DNA of 64,000 nucleotides from UBA3792 sp946185305 (GTDB lineage Bacteria; Bacillota; Clostridia; Christensenellales; CAG-138), in assembly GCA_946185305.1 (NCBI GenBank), contig CAMHJE010000003.1:16253-80252 (forward strand), written 5' to 3'. Positions 58,576-64,000 of this stretch are shown in pieces. Under the pieces are notes generated by a model. It did not search any database. It was not told the DNA's origin and was given only the letters and a program-made list of their open reading frames with translations. The translations under genes and the position numbers were made by a program. Every line of letters begins with the position of its first letter. The stretch's first letter is position 1.

Positions 58576-60054
58576 TTGGCGAAGAAGGGCAAGGAGCGGG
58601 AGCCGATCGTTTTTCAGTTCGATCATGAGGACAGCGCGGCGGGCGAGGAGCCGGTCATTGATCTGTTCTCCGATACGGACGAGGACGAAAAGCCCGCTTC
58701 ACAACCGGAAAAAAAGCATAAAAAGCTGAAAAAGGCGTCGTCCGGGAAGGCCGGGGAGAAGGCGAAAAAGGCCGATCCCGAGGTCGCTCCGGCGGACGCC
58801 GCTTCGGCGCAGGCGGACAAGCCCAAGCGCGCGGACAAGCCCCAATCCGAAGCAGACGAGGCCGAGGAAGCCGCGGCAATGATCCGCGCCGAGTTCGACC
58901 GGTTCGGGCGCAAAGTGTCCAAGCGGAAAAAGACGCGCTACGGCTCGCGCAAGAACGTGCCGAACGCCGCGCCGGTCGCCGTGCGCAACGACACGATATC
59001 CCGCCGCGAATACGAAGCGGCCAAGGCGCGTTCGAGAGCGCGCGCGGAGCGCCGCGAGCAGAAGGCGCAGTATGAGCGCGATAAGAAAAAGCGCGAACGC
59101 GCGGCCCGCCGCCGTTCGATGCTTCGGAATCTGGCGCTCGGCGTCGGTGCGATTGTGATTTTGGCGTTCCTCGGCTGGTTTTCCACGCGTGTGACGACGA
59201 TCACGGTCGAGCATGTTCCGGAAAACTATACCGCCGAGGAGATCGAAACGATCTCCGGTATCCGCCGCGGCCGCAGCATCCTGTTTCAACGGCTGAACGA
59301 CGCCAAGGATCGCATCGAAAAGGACGCGTATCTGCAGGCGAACGTCCGCTATACCTTCCCGTCCACCGTGACGATCTCGCTGACGGAGCGGACGCCTGCC
59401 GCGTGCGTGCGCTGGGGCCCGCAGAACGAGTATATTGCGATCATCGACTCCAAGGGCATTGTGCTGAACACCGAGGCCGAAACGACCGGCGGCCTGATCG
59501 TGGCGGAGGGACTTTCGATCACGGCGGCGCAAGCCGGGCGCGCGCTCGGCGATATGACCGACCTCCAGATTGCAAGCCTGATCCGGATCCTCTCCAAGTT
59601 GGAGGAACTCGACCTACTGCGCCGCAGTCCGCGCCTGTCGCGCATCGACATGAGCGAAATGATGAACATTTCGATCTCCACCGAGGGCGCGCCGTACAGC
59701 ATCGAGGTCGGGGACAGCGCGAATCTCGACACGAAGCTGGGCCTTTTGCAGAAGCATTGGGATCAGATCATGCAGAGCGCGTCGCGCTATATCACGGACG
59801 GCTATTCGACCGCGACGATCTACCTGTACACCAAGGGCGGCGTTTCGGTCTCGCCGTATGAGCCGGGGTATAATCTGGCGATGACGCCGATCAACAACTA
59901 TGCTCTGCCGAGCGGCGACGCGGTGGTTGTCACACCCGCGCCGATCACCGGCGACAATCCGGAGGAAACGCCCGATCCCGACGCGCCCGCGCCGGAGACG
60001 CCGACGCCTGCGCCGACGCCGATGCCGCATCAGGGCGGCACCTTCACAGGTTAA
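58576..60054 (+). CDS. ftsQ: FtsQ/DivIB division protein with long charged N-terminus and Pro-rich tail
   Basis: The 492-residue protein has a long basic and acidic cytoplasmic region (about 1-175), one membrane helix (about 182-200: LALGVGAIVILAFLGW), a POTRA domain (about 205-275: TVEHVPENYTAEEIETISGI) and an FtsQ beta domain. FtsQ/DivIB connects FtsL and DivIC in the divisome. A Pro-rich tail ends the protein. Most homologues are under 300 residues, so both extensions are unusual. The TTG at 58576 follows AAGGAAG and lies 3 bases after the murA stop. Confidence 0.87.
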   Translation: MAKKGKEREPIVFQFDHEDSAAGEEPVIDLFSDTDEDEKPASQPEKKHKKLKKASSGKAGEKAKKADPEVAPADAASAQADKPKRADKPQSEADEAEEAAAMIRAEFDRFGRKVSKRKKTRYGSRKNVPNAAPVAVRNDTISRREYEAAKARSRARAERREQKAQYERDKKKRERAARRRSMLRNLALGVGAIVILAFLGWFSTRVTTITVEHVPENYTAEEIETISGIRRGRSILFQRLNDAKDRIEKDAYLQANVRYTFPSTVTISLTERTPAACVRWGPQNEYIAIIDSKGIVLNTEAETTGGLIVAEGLSITAAQAGRALGDMTDLQIASLIRILSKLEELDLLRRSPRLSRIDMSEMMNISISTEGAPYSIEVGDSANLDTKLGLLQKHWDQIMQSASRYITDGYSTATIYLYTKGGVSVSPYEPGYNLAMTPINNYALPSGDAVVVTPAPITGDNPEETPDPDAPAPETPTPAPTPMPHQGGTFTG

Positions 60055-60063
60055 AAACAGATG

Positions 60064-60099
60064 GCACCCGCAGCGGGCTTATTCCGCGCGGGTGCGTTT
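60064..60099 (+). terminator. Intrinsic terminator of the division and cell-wall cluster
   Basis: GCACCCGC (60064-60071) pairs with GCGGGTGC (60088-60095), then GTTTTC. Confidence 0.75.
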
Positions 60100-60116
60100 T
60101 CGATAGGAGGACGGCT

Positions 60117-60545
60117 ATGTTTGTGTATTCCAGAAAAGCGCAGTACCACGAAACCGATCAGATGGGCGTGATCCACCATGCGAATTACGTGAAATGGATG
60201 GAGGAAGCGCGGATCGGGTGGATGGACGCGCTCGGTTTTCCGTATGCTGCGGTCGAGCGGGACGGCGTGGTGTCGCCGGTCGTGTCGGTGTCGGTATCGT
60301 ATCAAAAGCCCGTGCGGTTCAACGATGCGGTGGAGATCGCCGTTTCGGTGCTGGCCTACACCGGCGTGCGGCTCACGCTCGGCTATCGCTTTACGGACGC
60401 GGCGGGCACGGTTCATGCCGAGGCGTCGTCCGTGCATTGCTTTTGGAAGGACAACCGAATCGTTTCGCTGCAAAAAGCCGCGCCCGCGCTCCATGCGGCG
60501 CTGCGGCAGGCGCTGGAAACCGACACAAAGGAGGACGAAGCATGA
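60117..60545 (+). CDS. Acyl-CoA thioesterase, YbgC/FadM type
   Basis: The 142-residue protein has a single hot-dog fold: YHETDQMGVIHHANYVKWMEE carries the conserved catalytic Asp (shown here split: ETDQMGVIHHANY), and VSVSYQKPVRFNDAVE follows. Members hydrolyse short acyl-CoA or acyl-carrier thioesters. The substrate is unknown. GATAGGAGG precedes the ATG. Coupled to the PIG-L gene by a 4-base overlap, which suggests a joint pathway. Confidence 0.85.
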   Translation: MFVYSRKAQYHETDQMGVIHHANYVKWMEEARIGWMDALGFPYAAVERDGVVSPVVSVSVSYQKPVRFNDAVEIAVSVLAYTGVRLTLGYRFTDAAGTVHAEASSVHCFWKDNRIVSLQKAAPALHAALRQALETDTKEDEA

Positions 60546-61315
60546 GCCTTGTGAAAACTGCGATCCGGCTTGCCGTGCCGTTTCCGAAGGTCGAAGCGTT
60601 TGACCGGTATCTGTTCATCGGCCCGCATCCCGACGATATCGAGATCGGCGCGGGCGCCACGATCAAAAAGCTGACCGAAGCCCATAAGACCGTCACGTTT
60701 CTGATCTGCACCGACGGGCGCTACGGCGACGGCGCTTCGGGCGGCGTCACCGGTGACGCGCTTGCGGCGCTGCGCAGGGAGGAGTCCATCGCTTCGGCAG
60801 CGCGGCTCGGCGTGAAGGACGTGCGCTTTTTGCATCTTCGGGACGGCGCGGGCTATACCGCGGACGCGCTTGAACGCGGCATTGCGGCGGTGATTGCGGC
60901 GGTGCAGCCGGAGATCGTCTTTGCCCCCGACCCGCTGTCGAAAAGCGAGTGCCACGAGGATCATCTCCGTGTCGGCCGCGCCGCGCAAAAGTTGGCGTGC
61001 TTTGCGCCGTATGCGGGCGTGATGCAGAATCTATACGGCGTGCATGCCGCGCCGGTCAAGGCGCTCGCGTTCTATATGACCGCAAGGCCGACGCGCTTTG
61101 TCAAAACCGGCACGCGGCTGAAGGCACAATGCGCGGCGATCTTCGACTGCCATAAAAGCCAGTACCCCGCGGGCAGCGGTGAAGCGGACGCGCTGCGGCT
61201 GTATCTGCGACTGCGCTCGCTGCAATACGGCCTGCGCACTTTTTCGCGCGGGGCGGAAGGCTTCCGCGTGCTCGGACAGACGCACCTGCATTGTCTGCCG
61301 GAGGCAGGGGAGTAA
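60542..61315 (+). CDS. PIG-L family N-deacetylase
   Basis: The 257-residue protein has the LmbE/PIG-L signature: FIGPHPDDIEIGAGAT with the zinc-binding His-Pro-Asp-Asp, TDGRYGD, LRREESIASAARLGV and CHEDHLRVG. These zinc enzymes deacetylate GlcNAc-containing compounds, as in mycothiol, bacillithiol or antibiotic synthesis. The acetyl-sugar substrate is unknown. The ATG overlaps the thioesterase stop. Confidence 0.87.
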   Translation: MSLVKTAIRLAVPFPKVEAFDRYLFIGPHPDDIEIGAGATIKKLTEAHKTVTFLICTDGRYGDGASGGVTGDALAALRREESIASAARLGVKDVRFLHLRDGAGYTADALERGIAAVIAAVQPEIVFAPDPLSKSECHEDHLRVGRAAQKLACFAPYAGVMQNLYGVHAAPVKALAFYMTARPTRFVKTGTRLKAQCAAIFDCHKSQYPAGSGEADALRLYLRLRSLQYGLRTFSRGAEGFRVLGQTHLHCLPEAGE

Positions 61316-61331
61316 CAAACGCATAAAAAAC

Positions 61332-61362
61332 AACGCACCGGATGGTTTGTCCGGTGCGTTTT
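61332..61362. terminator. Bidirectional terminator between PIG-L and ohrR-like genes
   Basis: AACGCACCGGA (61332-61342) pairs with TCCGGTGCGTT (61350-61360), followed by TTG. Confidence 0.8.
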
Positions 61363-61407
61363 GTGAAGGGAACGGGAATCGGCCGATTGGCCGGAAGGGA
61401 TCTTTTT

Positions 61408-61842
61408 TCAGCGGAGCCGGTCGAGCAGCGTATACAGCAGCCGATACAGCTCCTTGGCGTCGTCGGGGTCAAGCGGGATGCAGGCGCCGACCTTATGCGG
61501 CACCTCGGCGGCCTTGGCTTTCAGGGCTTCCCCGGCCTCGGTCAGCTCGACGAGCAGGACGCGTTCATCCTCCTTCGAGCGCGTGCGGGTGAGGTAGCCT
61601 TTCTTTTCGAGCGCCTTCAGTACCGGCGTCAACGTGCCGGAATCGAGGAACAGGCGCTTGCCGAGCGCACCGGCGGTCAGCCGCTTTTCCTCCCACACGA
61701 CCATCATCGTCACATACTGCGTGTAGGTGAGGTCGAGCTGCTCAAGGAACGGATAGTATTGCTTGATAACCTCGCGCGAGGCGGCGTAGAGCGGAAAGCA
61801 CAGCTGGGCTTCGAGCCGCAGCGGATCAAACGGCTGCTCCAT
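61408..61842 (-). CDS. MarR-family regulator, OhrR-like peroxide sensor
   Basis: The 144-residue winged-helix protein has an N-terminal LCFPLYAAS with a Cys at position 15, which matches the redox-sensing cysteine of OhrR, then DLTYTQYVTMM, LFLDSGTLTPVLKALEKKGYL and a wing with DERVLLVELTEAGE. OhrR represses genes for organic peroxide defence and is released when the cysteine oxidises. It lies one base after the TSCPD gene in an operon headed by a glutathione peroxidase, and a matching palindrome covers the operon promoter. Confidence 0.85.
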   Translation of the reverse strand: MEQPFDPLRLEAQLCFPLYAASREVIKQYYPFLEQLDLTYTQYVTMMVVWEEKRLTAGALGKRLFLDSGTLTPVLKALEKKGYLTRTRSKEDERVLLVELTEAGEALKAKAAEVPHKVGACIPLDPDDAKELYRLLYTLLDRLR

Positions 61843-61843
61843 C

Positions 61844-62110
61844 TTACATCGCCTGCTTCAATTCGGCTTCGCGCGCCGCGCGGACGGCCTTCGCAAGCTG
61901 ATCGGCGCACGACGTGGGCCGCGGGCCGCAGGTGTTGCCGAGAAGCTTTTCTTCGATCTCGTCGGCGGTCATGCCGTCCACCAACTTCGAGATCGCCTTG
62001 AGGTTGCCGTTGCAGCCGCCCGTGAAGCGCACGTTCGTCACAACGCCGTCGTTGATGTCCATGTCGATCTGCACGGAGCAGACCTGTCTCGGTTTATAGG
62101 TGTATGTCAT
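61844..62110 (-). CDS. TSCPD-domain protein
   Basis: The 88-residue protein has the TSCPD fold: YKPRQVCSVQIDMDI, VRFTGGCNGNLKAIS and GNTCGPRPTSCADQLA. The Cys residues suggest metal or redox function; the same domain lies at the C-terminus of some ribonucleotide reductases. The role of the free-standing form is unknown. The ATG overlaps the gpx stop (ATGA). Confidence 0.85.
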   Translation of the reverse strand: MTYTYKPRQVCSVQIDMDINDGVVTNVRFTGGCNGNLKAISKLVDGMTADEIEEKLLGNTCGPRPTSCADQLAKAVRAAREAELKQAM

Positions 62111-62580
62111 AGCAATGCCTTGACCTTTTCTTCGATTTTTTCGGGCGTCACGGTTGGCGCGAAGCGTTCGACCACATTGCCCTCGCGGTCTACCAAAAAC
62201 TTTGTGAAGTTCCACTTGATGTTGCTGCCCATGATGCCGCCCTTTTGCTGCTTCAGCCACGTATACAGCGGCGCCTCGTTCGCGCCGTTCACCTCGATCT
62301 TCTTGAACTGCGGGAACGTCACGTCATATTTCAGCTTGCAGAAGCTCACGATTTCCGCTTCCGTGCCGGGCGCCTGGTTCGCAAACTGGTTGCAGGGGAA
62401 GTCCAGAATCTCAAAGCCCTGCTCATGCAGATCCTTATACATCTTCTCCAAGCCCTCATACTGCGGAGTGAAGCCGCAGCCCGTCGCCGTGTTGACGATC
62501 AGCAGCACCTTGCCCTTGTAGGTCTCCAAGGAGACGTCTTTGCCGTAGATGTCTTTTACCGTGAAATCATAGAGTCCCAT
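62107..62580 (-). CDS. gpx: Glutathione peroxidase family protein (Cys type)
   Basis: The 157-residue thiol peroxidase has NTATGCGFTPQY with the peroxidatic cysteine at about position 35, DFPCNQFANQAPG with the partner cysteine and Gln, and IKWNFTKFLVDREG with the Trp-Asn pair. Lack of selenocysteine and the spacing fit bacterial enzymes that use thioredoxin. It removes hydrogen and organic peroxides. GGAAAGGAG precedes the ATG. It heads an operon with the TSCPD protein and the OhrR-like regulator. Confidence 0.92.
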   Translation of the reverse strand: MGLYDFTVKDIYGKDVSLETYKGKVLLIVNTATGCGFTPQYEGLEKMYKDLHEQGFEILDFPCNQFANQAPGTEAEIVSFCKLKYDVTFPQFKKIEVNGANEAPLYTWLKQQKGGIMGSNIKWNFTKFLVDREGNVVERFAPTVTPEKIEEKVKALL

Positions 62581-62603
62581 ATTGTCACTCCTTTCCGAAA
62601 CAC

Positions 62604-62622
62604 AATTTAATTGAATTAAATT
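62604..62622 (-). promoter_or_regulatory. 19-bp palindromic operator-like site, probable OhrR box
   Basis: AATTTAATT (62604-62612), centre G at 62613, AATTAAATT (62614-62622): a perfect inverted repeat. It abuts the -10 box of the gpx promoter and covers the expected transcript start, so binding there would block transcription. AT-rich palindromes of this form are typical for OhrR/MarR regulators. Confidence 0.75.
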
Positions 62623-62623
62623 T

Positions 62624-62651
62624 ATTATACCGCCTTCCGGGGGAAAGTCAA
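62624..62651 (-). promoter_or_regulatory. Promoter of the gpx operon
   Basis: On the minus strand TTGACT (62651-62646), 16 bases, TATAAT (62629-62624), 43 bases before the gpx ATG and adjoining the palindrome. Confidence 0.75.
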
Positions 62652-62743
62652 TGCCTGTTGCGAAAAGTTCACAATCCGCGAGCCGTCAGGCGGATCATTT
62701 TGCGCGGATGATCGCTTTTTCGCTTGTTTTATGAAAATAGATA

Positions 62744-62772
62744 CTGACAGAATCAAAAAACTATGATATACT
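62744..62772 (+). promoter_or_regulatory. Promoter for the lipid kinase gene
   Basis: CTGACA (62744-62749), 17 bases, TATACT (62767-62772). Transcript start expected near 62779. The ATG at 62773 directly follows the -10 box and so cannot be in the message. Confidence 0.65.
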
Positions 62773-62805
62773 ATGTTTTACTATGGAAAAGGTTGGGAAA
62801 AGAGC

Positions 62806-63702
62806 TTGAAACACATTTTTGTCATCAATCCGGCGGCGGGCAAGGACGAGGCTAAGGCCGAGCTGGAGAAAAGCATCCATGTGGCATGTGAGGGCGCTGA
62901 ATACGCGATTTACCGCACGACCGGCGAGCACGATGCGACCCGCTATGTGGAGGAATGCTGCAAGGCCGAGCCGGACAAGGAACTGCGCTTTTATGCCTGC
63001 GGCGGCGACGGCACGCTGAACGAGGTGGCCAAGGGCGCATACCGCTATGCCAACGCATCGGTCACGTGCGTTCCGTGCGGCAGCGGCAACGATTTTGTCA
63101 AGGCGTTCGGCGGCGCGGAAAAGTTTCTGAACCTTCCGGCGCTGATGCAGGCCGAAGCAAAGCCCATCGACCTCATCAAAGCAAACGAGCATATCGCGGT
63201 GAACGTGCTGAACTTCGGTTTCGACACGACCGTGGCCAAGACAATCCCGAAGGTGCGCCGCAAACCGATCATCGGCGGGAACAACGCCTACACGACCGGC
63301 ATCGTCACCGCGCTGCTGACCGCGATGGTGACCAAGTGCTCCATCGAGGTGGACGGCGAGGAGATTACGAACGGCAAGATCCTGCTCTGCACGATCGGCA
63401 ACGGGCAGTATGTCGGCGGCTCGTTCAAGTGCGCGCCGCGCGCCAAGGTGGACGACGGATACCTGGAGGTCTGCAAGTTCAAGACGATCAGCCACATCCG
63501 GTTCGTGCAGGTGCTTGGATCGTATACCGCAGGCGAGCATTTGGACAACCCGAAGTTTGCCGATATCATCACGTATCGGCGCGCCAAGCACATCGTTGTG
63601 CGCGGCAAAAACCTGATGTTCTCGCTCGACGGCGAACTGATCGAAAGCGATGAGCTTGTGATCGACGTAATGGAAGGAGCGCTGCGCTTTGCCAACCCGT
63701 AA
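62806..63702 (+). CDS. Diacylglycerol kinase-family lipid kinase
   Basis: The protein of about 298 residues has the DAGK catalytic motifs: FVINPAAGKDEA, GGDGTLNEVAKG with the ATP-binding Gly-rich loop, and VPCGSGNDFVKAFGG. Such kinases phosphorylate diacylglycerol or related lipids and feed phosphatidic acid to phospholipid synthesis. I prefer the TTG at 62806 because the promoter places the transcript start after the ATG at 62773, and the family begins at KHIFVINP. A likely cdsA overlaps its end, which fits: phosphatidic acid is the CdsA substrate. Confidence 0.85.
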   Translation: MKHIFVINPAAGKDEAKAELEKSIHVACEGAEYAIYRTTGEHDATRYVEECCKAEPDKELRFYACGGDGTLNEVAKGAYRYANASVTCVPCGSGNDFVKAFGGAEKFLNLPALMQAEAKPIDLIKANEHIAVNVLNFGFDTTVAKTIPKVRRKPIIGGNNAYTTGIVTALLTAMVTKCSIEVDGEEITNGKILLCTIGNGQYVGGSFKCAPRAKVDDGYLEVCKFKTISHIRFVQVLGSYTAGEHLDNPKFADIITYRRAKHIVVRGKNLMFSLDGELIESDELVIDVMEGALRFANP

Positions 63703-64000
63703 ACCCTCGCAAACGTTGATCCGCACGATCACCGGCACTATTCTCATTATCCTCTTCGCCGCCTGCATGTGGGCGAGCCGCTACACCGCCGTGCTGTTCT
63801 TCACGGCCTTCGGCTGCATTGCGTGTGTGGAGCTTGCCAATGCGCTCCACGCCATGCTGATTCGTTCCTCCCCGTGGCCGGCGTGCATTCTGCTGGTGCT
63901 GCTGAGCGCGGCGATGCTGTTGAAATGGCCTACCGCATGGTCGATCATCGCGCTGAGCATCACTGTGATCGCGGTGCTGACCTACGCACTTTTCTGGCAT
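63689..64000 (+). CDS. cdsA: Probable phosphatidate cytidylyltransferase (CdsA), 3' end outside window
   Basis: The frame from the TTG at 63689 stays open to the window end (104 codons). GGAAGGAG lies 9 bases upstream, inside the lipid kinase gene, so the genes overlap by 14 bases. The product starts with basic PTRKPSQTLIRTITG, then four or more hydrophobic segments, which fits the N-terminal topology of CdsA, the enzyme that makes CDP-diacylglycerol. The C-terminal signature lies outside the window, so the identity rests on topology, the RTITGTILII start and gene order. Confidence 0.6.
   Translation, partial: MPTRKPSQTLIRTITGTILIILFAACMWASRYTAVLFFTAFGCIACVELANALHAMLIRSSPWPACILLVLLSAAMLLKWPTAWSIIALSITVIAVLTYALFWH

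Noticed and set aside
62773..62805. ATG at 62773 as lipid kinase start
   Set aside because: It touches the -10 box TATACT, so it would not be in the transcript.
1..64000. tRNA, rRNA, riboswitches, transposases and phage genes
   Set aside because: None recognised by eye; a covariance-model search would be needed to exclude small RNAs.

Overview
The window looks like one contiguous stretch of a GC-rich, endospore-forming Clostridia chromosome. Spore genes are present (spoIIR, sleB, ypeB), as are a MurE of the meso-diaminopimelate type (DNPR motif), RqcP, a WYL regulator and many exported proteins with Pro-Thr linkers. The style resembles uncultured gut Clostridia such as Christensenellales, but that placement is inference. 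No rRNA, tRNA, CRISPR array, insertion sequence or integrase was seen.

Layout. 1-2000: the end of a carbamoyltransferase gene, a 52-residue membrane protein and a two-gene ABC importer without its binding protein. 2000-11400: a metallopeptidase-like lipoprotein, a glycerophosphodiesterase, a GH36 alpha-galactosidase overlapping an RCC1/phosphodiester-glycosidase membrane protein, and a leucine-rich-repeat lipoprotein. 11480-19900: rqcP-ispDF, an AT-rich GIY-YIG nuclease gene that looks acquired, uvrA, a YdcF-like protein, a small lipoprotein and a hemolysin III homologue. 20000-25850: a phosphoesterase lipoprotein, an epimerase, an MBL hydrolase, then spoIIR-sleB-ypeB. 25860-26270 holds gene remnants. 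26290-33430: an InlB-repeat surface protein, a four-repeat NlpC/P60 hydrolase, a WYL regulator, an MreB homologue, engB, a zinc-ribbon protein and a phosphoesterase. 33500-40800, all on the minus strand: a GNAT, a double PII-like protein with a DUF1538 membrane partner, and a parE-parC pair. 41000-47870 is an accessory block: three XRE regulators, two behind an identical 18-bp element at nearly the same distance, a 1300-residue SusF-like/LRR protein without signal peptide or convincing start, a 40-residue peptide gene and a membrane-anchored Pro-Thr protein.

48300-60100 is a division and cell-wall cluster read left to right: rsmH, ftsL-like, PBP2/SpoVD, murE, mraY-like, murD, ftsW/spoVE, murA, ftsQ. 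mraZ, murF and murG are missing from their usual places, and the MraY-like protein carries changes at several residues thought essential. 60100-64000: a thioesterase/PIG-L pair, a peroxide-defence operon (gpx, TSCPD protein, OhrR-like MarR regulator) with a 19-bp operator-like palindrome at its promoter, a lipid kinase, and the start of a likely cdsA.

The two stretches most worth attention are the XRE/LRR/short-peptide block (41000-47870) and the altered MraY in the cell-wall cluster (53689-54669). Starts, promoters and terminators were read by eye; family names rest on recognised motifs, not database searches.
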